The notes under the pieces are model-generated. The model was given only the letters and a program-made list of their open reading frames with translations. It made no database searches and was not told the DNA's origin. Positions 43,813 through 51,180 of a DNA stretch of 64,000 nucleotides are shown here, piece after piece. The stretch covers positions 744,001 through 808,000 of the forward strand of contig CAWHQP010000007.1 in assembly GCA_963831535.1 (NCBI GenBank), given 5' to 3'. The position numbers and the translations under genes were made by a program. The DNA comes from Bog-756 sp963831535 (GTDB lineage: Bacteria; Actinomycetota; Acidimicrobiia; Acidimicrobiales; RAAP-2). Numbering within the stretch: position 1 is the first letter of the stretch; each line of letters starts with the position of its first letter.

Positions 43813-45161
43813 CAGGCCACCGCCTTGGCCAGCGCCGTCACGTAGGCGTCGATCTCGTCACGCGTCCTGCGCTCGGTCACCGAGATGAGGAGGCCCTCTC
43901 CGCCGTCCTCGAAGGCCTCGTCCAGGGGGATGCCGGCCAGGAACCCGGCATCGGCCATCCGTTCCACCACGAGGGCGGCCGGAACAGGAAGGCGCACCGC
44001 GAACTCCCGGACCACCGGGGCTGTGACCCAGGCCTCGACCCGGTCCAGCGCCAACAGGGAGCGTCGGAGATAGTGGGTGGCCTGGGCGCAACGACGGGCC
44101 AGTTCGGCCAGGCCCGAGGTGCCCAGCCATCCGAGTTGGATGGCTGCCGTGACCGCCATCAGGGTCTGGTTGGTGCAGACGTTGGACGTGGCCTTCTCCC
44201 GTCGGATGTCCTGTTCGCGGGCTCGGAGGGTGGTCACGTAGGCCGGACGTCCCTCGACGTCCACGGTCTCTCCCACCAGCCGCCCGGGCAGCCGACGCAC
44301 GTGAGCCTCAGCGCAGGCGAACAGCCCGAGGTACGGGCCGCCGAACCCCAGGGTGGTTCCGAAGACCTGGCCCTCAGCGACCACCACGTCGGCCCCCCAC
44401 TCCCCCGCCGACTTGAGCAGTCCGGCCGCCACCGGGTCGACGCCCACGACCAGCAGGGCTCCGGTCCGGTCGCAGAGGGCCCGGGCCGCGGCCAGGTCCT
44501 CGATGCAGCCCAGGTAGTTCGGGTAGCCCACGACCACCACACCGGGAGGATCGTCAGCTCCCCTACCTGGGTCCGGCCAGGTGGTGACCCCGTCGGCGAG
44601 GGGAACCGTGCGGATCCGGTGACCGGTGCCGAGCGAGGCCGTGGCCAGCATCTGGCGCCAATGGGGGTGGATGCCTTCGGACAGCCACACCGAGGCCCGC
44701 CCCGAGGCGGCCACGCCGAGGTTGACCGCCTCAACGGCGGCACTCCCACCGTCGTAGAGGGAGGCGTTGGCCACCGGGAGGCCGGCCAGTCGGGCCACCA
44801 TGGTCTGATACTCGAAGACGGCCTGCAGGACGCCCTGGGCCACCTCGGGCTGATAGGGGGTGTAGGACGTCACGAACTCGGACCGTCCGGCCAGAGCCCG
44901 GGTCACCGATGGGATCTCGTGGTCGTAGGCACCTCCCCCGGCGAAGCACACCAGACGGTCCGTGCGGGCCCGGTTGCCGTCGGCGAGGGCCTCCATGTGG
45001 GCCAGGACGTCCGGCTCACCCACGCCGGCGTCGAGCTCCAACCCGCGCTGCAGCCGGATGGCCTCGGGCACCACGGCAAACAGCTCGTCGACCGACCCGA
45101 GGCCGAGGAACGCCAGCATGGTCGCCACTTCGTCATCGGTGTGGGGGATATAGGTGCCCAT
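43812..45161 (-). CDS. gcvPA: glycine dehydrogenase (decarboxylating) subunit 1, P-protein alpha
   Basis: 449 residues, the alpha half of the split P-protein. Landmarks are YIPHTDDEVATMLAFLG at the N-terminus, FAGGGAYDHEIP, TSYTPYQPEVAQGVLQAVFEYQTM and SNVCTNQTLMAV. Together with GcvPB it decarboxylates glycine and passes aminomethyl to the H-protein. The ATG at 45161 has GAGGAG 7 nt upstream. A 10-bp palindrome CGAACGTTCG (45174-45183) lies in its leader. The split form is common in thermophiles, Gram-positives and Acidimicrobiia. Confidence 0.95.
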   Translation of the reverse strand: MGTYIPHTDDEVATMLAFLGLGSVDELFAVVPEAIRLQRGLELDAGVGEPDVLAHMEALADGNRARTDRLVCFAGGGAYDHEIPSVTRALAGRSEFVTSYTPYQPEVAQGVLQAVFEYQTMVARLAGLPVANASLYDGGSAAVEAVNLGVAASGRASVWLSEGIHPHWRQMLATASLGTGHRIRTVPLADGVTTWPDPGRGADDPPGVVVVGYPNYLGCIEDLAAARALCDRTGALLVVGVDPVAAGLLKSAGEWGADVVVAEGQVFGTTLGFGGPYLGLFACAEAHVRRLPGRLVGETVDVEGRPAYVTTLRAREQDIRREKATSNVCTNQTLMAVTAAIQLGWLGTSGLAELARRCAQATHYLRRSLLALDRVEAWVTAPVVREFAVRLPVPAALVVERMADAGFLAGIPLDEAFEDGGEGLLISVTERRTRDEIDAYVTALAKAVA

Positions 45162-45242
45162 GGGGTTGCTCCTCGAACGTTCGGTGCTCTCGTGTCTAGC
45201 GGACGGGACCGGTCGGGGCCCAATGCCGGGAAGGACCGCTGC

Positions 45243-46346
45243 TCATCGGGTCGACGCCCATTGGCCGGCCGTGACGAACGGGGTCTTCACGACCCGGGCC
45301 GGGAGTACCCGTCCGCGTTGCAGGACGGCCAGCTCGGTAGTGGGGCTGACCACTTCGGCGCTGTCGAGGAAGGCCAGAGCGATCCCGTGTCCCAGCATGG
45401 GCGAGAAGTTCCCGCTGGTGACCGTGCCGACGGTTCGGTCGTTCTGGGACAGCTCGGCGCCTTCACGGGGAGGCTGGCGCCCCTCGGTGGACAACCCCAC
45501 CAGGCGGCGACTGATCCCCCGTTCCCGCTCGGCCCGGAGTGCGGCGCGGCCCCGGAAGTGCTCCTTGTCCCAACCGACCACCCAGCCCAGTCCCGCCTGC
45601 AATGGCGTGATGCCGGGGCCGAGCTCGTGTCCGTGCAGCGGCAGCGCCGCCTCGAGGCGAAGCGTGTCCCGTGCGCCCAGCCCGGCCGGCTGGATGCCGG
45701 TGCCCAACAGCGCGGCCCACAGGGCCTCGGCGGCACCGGCCGGGACGGCCAGCTCCACGCCGTCCTCGCCGGTGTACCCGGTGCCGGCGGCCAAGCAGGC
45801 CACGCCTTCCCAGACGAACGGGGTCAGGGCGAACCGGGGCACCGAGGCGGCGTCCGGGGCCACCGTGGCCAGACGGGTGCGGGCGTGCGGGCCCTGGACG
45901 GCCAGGATGCAACGGTCGGTGGTGGTGTCCTCGCCGCCGATGGCGCTCACCACACGGTCGGTGTTGGATGCGTTGGGCATGACGTCGAAGTCGCCCTCGG
46001 AGAGCCACCAGACGATGATGTCGTCCACCACGGATCCGTCGGAATCGTCCAACAGGTGGGTGTACTGGGCCCGTCCGGGTGCTATGCGGCGAAGATCGTT
46101 GGAGAGTGCGGCCTGCAGCCGGTCAAAGGCGTCAGGACCCTCCACCCGTACCGTGCCCAGGTGACTCACGTCGAAGACCACCGAGTCGAGGCGACAGGCG
46201 CGGTGCTCGGCGATGGTCCCCTCGGTGTAGGAGAGGGGCATCTCCCAGCCGCCGAACTCCACCAACTTGGCCCCGAGCCGGCGGTGGGCCTCGATCAGGG
46301 CGGTGTGACGGAGTGTCCCCCCCGTCCCATGGTCGGTGGGGTTCAC
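45243..46346 (-). CDS. gcvT: aminomethyltransferase (glycine cleavage T-protein)
   Basis: Transfers the methylene group to tetrahydrofolate and releases ammonia. 367 residues with LIEAHRRLGAKLVEFGGWEMPLSY, FDVSHLGTVRVEGPDA, TGYTGEDGVEL and GLGARDTLRLEAALPLHGHEL, all T-protein signatures. The GTG at 46346 is chosen because GAGG lies 5 nt upstream. An earlier GTG (46370) and an unconserved upstream frame lack such a site. gcvPA starts 81 bp downstream. No gcvH or lipoyl dehydrogenase is in the window. Confidence 0.94.
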   Translation of the reverse strand: MNPTDHGTGGTLRHTALIEAHRRLGAKLVEFGGWEMPLSYTEGTIAEHRACRLDSVVFDVSHLGTVRVEGPDAFDRLQAALSNDLRRIAPGRAQYTHLLDDSDGSVVDDIIVWWLSEGDFDVMPNASNTDRVVSAIGGEDTTTDRCILAVQGPHARTRLATVAPDAASVPRFALTPFVWEGVACLAAGTGYTGEDGVELAVPAGAAEALWAALLGTGIQPAGLGARDTLRLEAALPLHGHELGPGITPLQAGLGWVVGWDKEHFRGRAALRAERERGISRRLVGLSTEGRQPPREGAELSQNDRTVGTVTSGNFSPMLGHGIALAFLDSAEVVSPTTELAVLQRGRVLPARVVKTPFVTAGQWASTR

Positions 46347-46395
46347 GGGAGCCTCGGAGGTGTCGCCCACGCCGAAAGGATATCGGTGCGGCGGA

Positions 46396-46794
46396 TCAGG
46401 CGATTCGGGAGAGTGCGGAGGGCACCTGGATGTCACCGGCCAGGCCGTACTTGGCCAGGAGGGCCAGTGTGTCCCGCTGGTAGAGCACGGTGACCCGGAT
46501 ATCCGGGTACAGGACGCCGAGGCGACGGACCTTGCTGTTCTTCTTGGTCACCAGGCGTTGGTTGAGCGTGGTCAACTCGACGAAGAGTCCGAGCTCGGGA
46601 AGCCAGAAGTCGGGACGGAATCCGGCCGTGGGTCGGCCGGTGGAATCCCACTCCAGAGCGAACTCGACGGGCTCGTACTCCCACAGGACGCCGTAGAAGT
46701 CGAGAATCCGGGCGAACCGCTGCTCGGACTCGTGTGCGAACCGCTTCCCCGGGGCAAAGGGGTCGGCGTCGTTACCCAGAGCGCCCTCGCTCAA
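46396..46794 (-). CDS. small PD-(D/E)XK-like nuclease-fold protein, unknown function
   Basis: 132 residues. AHESEQRFARILDFYGVLWEYEP starts the domain, then FRPDFWLPELGLFVELTTLNQRLVTKKNSKVRR. The spacing of E, D (PDFW), E-L-T and K resembles PD-(D/E)XK nucleases, with ELT replacing the usual ExK and lysines just after. A final IRVTVLYQRD strand fits. Nuclease activity is inference. The start is a TTG overlapping the MerR-gene stop (TTGA), so it is tightly coupled to that regulator. Confidence 0.7.
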   Translation of the reverse strand: MSEGALGNDADPFAPGKRFAHESEQRFARILDFYGVLWEYEPVEFALEWDSTGRPTAGFRPDFWLPELGLFVELTTLNQRLVTKKNSKVRRLGVLYPDIRVTVLYQRDTLALLAKYGLAGDIQVPSALSRIA

Positions 46795-47372
46795 CGCTCG
46801 GCCGCCTCGGCGGAGGCCAGATACTCGGCGGCGGGATGGCCGGCCGGACGGAGTGCGGGCGTGGTGTCGGCGATCTCGATGATGGCCGCCTCGAGTTCGG
46901 AGACCACACCGGAGAGCGGCAAGATGTTGAACACCCCCTGGCCGCCGGCCAGCAGGTCGACGACCTCGCCGTCGGACTGGGCCAGCACCGAACGACTGCC
47001 GGCGAGTACCAACTGCGACGACGCGAGATCCGCACCCAGGTCGCCGCGCAGACACTCGACGGCCTGGCGGGCCTGCTGCAGCTTGAGGCCGGCGTCGAGC
47101 AACCGTTTGATGACCTTCAGCTCCAGGACATCACTGTATGAGTACCGGCGCTGGCTCCCGCTGCCGGTGGCGTCGGTGATGGACGGGCGCAGTAGCCCGG
47201 TGCGGGCCCAGTAGTCCAGCTGCCGGTAGGTGATACCCACGAGCGAGCACACCTGCGCGCCACGGAAGCCGTCCTCGGGTCGCTCGACCCCGCCGTCCCC
47301 CCTCGGGCCGGGCCGCGGGACCCTGCGGAGACCCCCTGGGTTGGCGGACTCGCCAGATCTGTTGTCGGTCAC
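46791..47372 (-). CDS. MerR-family regulator of the Rv1830/McdR type
   Basis: About 193 residues. The winged helix reads FRGAQVCSLVGITYRQLDYWARTGLLRPSI...GSGSQRRYSYSDVLELKVIKRLLDAGLKLQQARQAVE, very close to mycobacterial Rv1830 as I recall it, and LLAGGQGVFNI is the conserved effector-side motif. Rv1830 lies next to gcvB and is linked to cell-division control. The same neighbourhood (gcv genes) is found here. The GTG at 47372 has GGAGG 7 nt upstream; a GTG at 47378 is also possible. Its promoter region contains regularly spaced ACGGT/ACCGT repeats. Confidence 0.9.
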   Translation of the reverse strand: MTDNRSGESANPGGLRRVPRPGPRGDGGVERPEDGFRGAQVCSLVGITYRQLDYWARTGLLRPSITDATGSGSQRRYSYSDVLELKVIKRLLDAGLKLQQARQAVECLRGDLGADLASSQLVLAGSRSVLAQSDGEVVDLLAGGQGVFNILPLSGVVSELEAAIIEIADTTPALRPAGHPAAEYLASAEAAER

Positions 47373-47401
47373 TCCCACTCCTCCACCTCGATCAGAGGTT
47401 G

Positions 47402-47455
47402 ACCGTAAACCGAAACCTCACGGTCACCTGCGGTTCTACGGTATCACACCACCGT
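47402..47455. promoter_or_regulatory. ACGGT/ACCGT repeat array upstream of the MerR gene
   Basis: ACCGT at 47402, ACGGT at 47420, ACGGT at 47438 and ACCGT at 47451: intervals of 18, 18 and 13 bp in the divergent intergenic region. The orientations are mixed. A MerR-type autoregulatory operator is the natural guess. Confidence 0.4.
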
Positions 47456-47547
47456 AATTACGTGGGTGTGACCTCCCGGGTGGCCACCGGTGGAGCCGGT
47501 GGGTCGTGTGATTTGGACGCGGCGTCCCGTCGGGCCATGATCGGAGC

Positions 47548-47889
47548 ATGACCGTGATCAAGATCAACGCCATCACCGTGCGGGAAGACTCGGGCGACGA
47601 GCTGGCCCGACGGTTCGCCAAGCGGTCCGGGGCCGTCGACGGTGCCGACGGCTTCGAGGGCTTCGAGCTGCTCAGGCCCAACGACGACCGCGGGGTGTGG
47701 CTGGTGCTGACTCGTTGGCGCGACGAAGCCTCGTTCAATGCCTGGGTGGCTTCGCCGGCCTTCGCCCACGGCCACCGCTCCGAAGCGGAGCGGTCGGGAG
47801 CGGCGCCAGATTCGGCAGAAGCCCAGCCGGTGGGGGCCCACAGTGAACTGTGGTCCTACGAGATCGTCCCGCTCCCCCCGCCGGCATGA
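47548..47889 (+). CDS. antibiotic-biosynthesis-monooxygenase-fold protein, MhuD/IsdG heme-oxygenase-like
   Basis: 113 residues. VIKINAITV has the Asn of MhuD/IsdG-type heme oxygenases. DGFEGFELLRPNDDRGVWLVLTRWRDEASFNAW and FAHGH supply the Trp and candidate His positions. It may degrade heme to release iron, or act as another ABM-fold oxygenase. The last 40 residues (SGAAPDSAEAQPVG) are a linker plus one strand. It overlaps the DUF2889 gene by 4 bases (ATGA), making them one translational unit. Confidence 0.85.
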   Translation: MTVIKINAITVREDSGDELARRFAKRSGAVDGADGFEGFELLRPNDDRGVWLVLTRWRDEASFNAWVASPAFAHGHRSEAERSGAAPDSAEAQPVGAHSELWSYEIVPLPPPA

Positions 47890-48494
47890 CCGCCAACCCC
47901 GTGCCGAGACGCGACACCGTCCCCGTCCACCGGCGCTCCGTCGAGTTCGAGGCCTTCGACGACGGGGAGACCATCGTCGTGGTCGGCACGCTGCGTGACA
48001 CCCGCCCGTGGGCCGAAGACGGTAGTGCGGTCCAGACCGTCCACGACATGGACCTGCGCGTGACGGTCAGGGTCGCTGACATGACCATCACCGAAGCATC
48101 GGCGGTCATGCGGACGTTCCCTCACGTCGAGTGTCCGGCGATCACTGAGTCCTTTGGCGGCCTGGTCGGACTATCGGTCACCCGGGGGTACACACGCGCC
48201 GTCCAGAGTCGCTTCGGAGGGCCCCGGGGCTGCACCCATCTCGAGCAGCTGGCCCGGTCCCTCGGCCCCGTCGTCGTCCAGGCGGTCACCTCCTGTCGGG
48301 CCCGTGCCGTGGCCCTCGGCCGCCAGGCCGATCTCCTGTCCGGGTCCGGGAGCCCGTGGGCACGCGACTCCTGTCACATCTGGGCCGAGGACGGCGTAGC
48401 CGACCAGAAGTTGGCGGCAGGATGGCGTCCGGGGGTCGGTCCGTACCCGGCGCCGGCACTGGTCACGTTCAGAGCGTCGGGCTCCCCGCCGTGA
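47886..48494 (+). CDS. DUF2889 domain protein
   Basis: 202 residues. RRSVEFEAFDDGETIVVVGTLRDTRP, VHDMDLRVTVRVADMTITEASAVM and a Cys-rich end GGPRGCTHLEQL are the DUF2889 signatures. Function not known to me; homologues often lie near oxygenases or cobalamin genes. It starts with an ATG inside the ABM stop codon and ends in GTGA, overlapping the next gene by 4 bases, so it is the middle of a coupled trio. Confidence 0.85.
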   Translation: MTANPVPRRDTVPVHRRSVEFEAFDDGETIVVVGTLRDTRPWAEDGSAVQTVHDMDLRVTVRVADMTITEASAVMRTFPHVECPAITESFGGLVGLSVTRGYTRAVQSRFGGPRGCTHLEQLARSLGPVVVQAVTSCRARAVALGRQADLLSGSGSPWARDSCHIWAEDGVADQKLAAGWRPGVGPYPAPALVTFRASGSPP

Positions 48495-49042
48495 CCTACG
48501 CCGCGACGGGAGGCCGGGTCAGGTGGCGAGGTCACAGCCGGGCGGTGACCGGTCTGGTTGTGACGGTGCTGGCGGCCCTCGCCGTGCTCGGCGGATGCAC
48601 GAGTTCCGGAACGGCCATTACGACCCCGTACACAGAGACCCACCCGGCCCTGGAGCACGGGCCGACCTATGAGGTCAAGGTGCAGAACATCAGTGGTCTG
48701 GGACCGGTACTGGTAGACGGCCAGGGCATCGCCCTGTATCTGTACGAGACCGACAAACAGGGGCATCCCTCGCGCTGTTACGGCATCTGCGCTATCCAGT
48801 GGCCGCCGCTGGTGGTCCCCTCGGGCGTGTCCCGGCCGGTGGCCGGTCCTGGTGTCGAGCCGACGCTCCTCGGGACCGCCCCCCGAACGGACGGGACCGT
48901 CCAGATCACCTACAACGGCTGGCCGCTGTACCTGTGGCCGCCCGACCGGACGCCGGGTACCGCTACCGGCCAGGCGCTCACCAATGCCGGAGGTCGGTGG
49001 TACGTCCTGGATCCGGCCGGAAACGCCGTCGTGACGAAGTAG
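48491..49042 (+). CDS. secreted lipoprotein with COG4315 (PF03640) repeats
   Basis: 183 residues with a signal peptide (VVTVLAALAVLGGC) whose Cys is in a lipobox, then two copies of the COG4315/PF03640 secreted repeat. Each copy has LYLYETDKQG...SRCYGICAIQWPPL or its later counterpart TYNGWPLYLWPPD, and the motif ends GGRWYVLDPAG. These periplasmic or surface lipoproteins are of unknown function. GTG start overlapping DUF2889. Confidence 0.88.
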   Translation: MTYAATGGRVRWRGHSRAVTGLVVTVLAALAVLGGCTSSGTAITTPYTETHPALEHGPTYEVKVQNISGLGPVLVDGQGIALYLYETDKQGHPSRCYGICAIQWPPLVVPSGVSRPVAGPGVEPTLLGTAPRTDGTVQITYNGWPLYLWPPDRTPGTATGQALTNAGGRWYVLDPAGNAVVTK

Positions 49043-49077
49043 GCGCGTGGCGACATGGGGACGGGCAGACTGGGTCG

Positions 49078-49332
49078 ATGGAACAGTCACCCGCCACCTC
49101 CCGCTGGTCGATCAATTCGACCGACTCCCTCCTCAGCATCAACTCGAAGGGATCGGTACTCTCCATCGGATCGGTGGGGTCGTTCGCCTCCGTGGGGTCG
49201 ATTGGTTCAGCCGTGTCGGTGGCCTCGGTCGGGAGCTTTCTCGGTGTGGCCTCGATCCTCTCGTGCGCATCCGTGCTGTCGGTGCTCTCCTTCCGTGCGG
49301 TGAGGGGGGTCATGGACGCCCGAAGCCGGTAG
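49078..49332 (+). CDS. serine-hexad repeat protein, likely short beta-solenoid
   Basis: 84 residues. From residue 10 nearly every third residue is Ser in a SIxSxG-type pattern (SIGSVG, SFASVG, SIGSAV, SVASVG), with hydrophobic residues between, predicting a small right-handed solenoid or a membrane-inserting rod. There is no signal peptide and no catalytic residue. The end is basic (FRAVRGVMDARSR). It follows the lipoprotein gene by 36 bp and may be the fourth gene of that operon. I know of no assigned function for such repeats. Confidence 0.7.
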   Translation: MEQSPATSRWSINSTDSLLSINSKGSVLSIGSVGSFASVGSIGSAVSVASVGSFLGVASILSCASVLSVLSFRAVRGVMDARSR

Positions 49333-49395
49333 TCGCCCGGAGCGACGGGAACAAGGTGGAGGACGACCGGCGCGGGCACCAGGTCGGGGCAGGTC

Positions 49396-50370
49396 CTAAT
49401 CGGTGGGTCCCCCGAGCCACCCCCTCTTGCGGAAGAGGTACAGCAGTCCGGCCGCAGAGACCAGCTCGAGTCCGATACCGAACGTGTAGAACGGCCAGCG
49501 ACCCGTGATGTGGGTCAGCAGGTAGGAGAAGTTCTGGCCGAAGAATCCGGTGAGGAAGCTGAGCGGCAGGAACACCGTAGCGATGATGGTCAGCTGCTTC
49601 ATCACCACGTTGAGTCGGTTGGAGACTGTCGACAGGTGGGTGTCCATGACCCCGCTCAGCAGGTCCCGGTACCCGTCGACCAGATCGCTCATCCGGATGA
49701 GGTGGTCGTAGATGTCCCTCATGTAGCGAAGGCCGTCGGTGGACACGCCGGGCAGCTCGACTACCCCCGAGGTCACGCTGGCGAACATGTCCCGCTGCGG
49801 GGTGATCACCTTGCGGATGATGATCAGCGACCGCTTCATGGTGAAGAGCGTTCCCAGCTGGGCATCGGTCGGCTTGACCAGGATGGCGTCCTCCAGCTCG
49901 TCGATCTGGCTGTCGAATTTGTCGAGCATGGGGAAGAAGCTGTCCACCAGCTGATCGATGATCAGGTAGATCAAGGCCAGCTGCGGCGACTCCATGTCCG
50001 CCGGGCGTCGGTGGGCGATCCGCTCGTGTACCAGTTCCATGGCCGGGCACGGGCCGCGATGGACGGTCACCACGAAGTGTTCGGCGAACACGAAATGCAC
50101 TTCGTCGGTCGATAGCTCGTCGGCCGATGCGCCGTGCACCACCATGTAGGTGAACCCGTCGTAGTCCTCGATCTTGGGGCGCTGACCGAAGTGCTGCATG
50201 TCGTCGACGGCCAGATGGTGGATGTGGACCACTTCGAGCAGGAAGTCATGGGCTTCGTCGTCCACCCCGTCAAGGTCCAGCCAGAAGAATTCGCCGGCGG
50301 TCAGGTGCTGCTCGACGGCCGGTCGGGTGGCCTCCACCGTGGTATCGCCGAAGGTGAGGCTCCCGTGCAT
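49396..50370 (-). CDS. corA: CorA-family magnesium/divalent-cation transporter with GQN motif
   Basis: 324 residues. A large cytoplasmic N-domain (to about residue 265) includes HHLAVDDMQHFGQRPKIEDYDGFTYMVVHG and is followed by two membrane helices. The signature between them is FLTGFFGQNFSYLL, so the filter reads GQN rather than GMN, a variant that also occurs in actinobacterial CorA proteins. The last helix ends LLYLFRKRGWLGG with basic residues. Transports Mg2+ or Co2+. It starts with an ATG close behind a TACGATG box. Confidence 0.92.
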   Translation of the reverse strand: MHGSLTFGDTTVEATRPAVEQHLTAGEFFWLDLDGVDDEAHDFLLEVVHIHHLAVDDMQHFGQRPKIEDYDGFTYMVVHGASADELSTDEVHFVFAEHFVVTVHRGPCPAMELVHERIAHRRPADMESPQLALIYLIIDQLVDSFFPMLDKFDSQIDELEDAILVKPTDAQLGTLFTMKRSLIIIRKVITPQRDMFASVTSGVVELPGVSTDGLRYMRDIYDHLIRMSDLVDGYRDLLSGVMDTHLSTVSNRLNVVMKQLTIIATVFLPLSFLTGFFGQNFSYLLTHITGRWPFYTFGIGLELVSAAGLLYLFRKRGWLGGPTD

Positions 50371-50473
50371 CGTACGATTCTGCCGCTGGCGGACCAGTCC
50401 GGTGGGGATGGGGCGATGAGGGACCGCCCTGGTGGAGCGATCGTTGCGGCCGGTGGTCGGGCCAGATCCCCGT

Positions 50474-50992
50474 TCAGTCGAGGCGCACCAGGCTCTGACG
50501 GTAGCGCCGCCCGTTGGCCACGTACTCCCCCGCCGACAGCCGGATCATCGCCGGGTCCGATCGATCGGGACGGAGTGTGGCCGGAACCCCGATGGCCAGT
50601 GCTCCTGCCGGCACCACCATGTTGTTGGGCACTACGGCGTTGGCTCCGACGGTGGCCCCGGTCCCGATCACGGCATGGTGCAGCACGACCGAGCCCGAGC
50701 CGACCAGGCAATCATCTTCGAGGAAGCACCCTTCCAGATGGGCCAGGTGACCGATGACGCACCCGTCACCGACCACGGTCGGGAAGCCCGGCCCGGCATG
50801 GACAACCGTTCCGTCCTGGACCGAGGTCCGGGCCCCCACACTGACGGTTCCGTAGTCCCCCCGCAGGACGGCCTGGGGCCACACGGTCGACTCGGGCCCG
50901 ATGGAGACGTTGCCGATCACCACCGCGTCGGGGTGGATGTAGGCGTCGGTGTGGATGACGGGGACCTGGTCCCCGAGCTGGTAGATGGCCAT
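50474..50992 (-). CDS. gamma-class carbonic anhydrase family protein
   Basis: 172 residues of left-handed beta-helix hexapeptide repeats (VIGNVSIGPESTVWPQAVLRGD). The zinc histidines are present in DGTVVHAG and GHLAHLEG. This is the YrdA/PaaY/gamma-CA group; carbonic anhydrase activity is possible but not proven for most members. A TAGGGT box 6 nt before the ATG gives a leaderless promoter. Confidence 0.92.
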   Translation of the reverse strand: MAIYQLGDQVPVIHTDAYIHPDAVVIGNVSIGPESTVWPQAVLRGDYGTVSVGARTSVQDGTVVHAGPGFPTVVGDGCVIGHLAHLEGCFLEDDCLVGSGSVVLHHAVIGTGATVGANAVVPNNMVVPAGALAIGVPATLRPDRSDPAMIRLSAGEYVANGRRYRQSLVRLD

Positions 50993-50998
50993 CGCCCG

Positions 50999-51004
50999 AC
51001 CCTA
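50999..51004 (-). promoter_or_regulatory. -10 box of a leaderless gamma-carbonic-anhydrase promoter
   Basis: TAGGGT on the minus strand, 6 nt before the ATG at 50992. Confidence 0.5.
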
Positions 51005-51180
51005 TGGCACGCCTCGGGCACCGGCCAACGTGGTGTTCGGCCCCGGAGCGGCACCCCTCGACCGGTCGGGTCCGGTCCGCTCGGCCACGTGCCGACTGGG
51101 CGACGGCGCCCCGGGCTAACGTTTGCCCCGAACGCGTCCGCCGGTGGCCTGGGTCAGGAGGCACGACGGGGAGGAGATAC

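Noticed and set aside
43749..46493. A 914-codon open frame on the plus strand opposite gcvPA and gcvT
   Set aside because: It lies entirely antisense to conserved glycine-cleavage genes and reads as repetitive Gly/Arg/Val-rich sequence with no recognisable fold.
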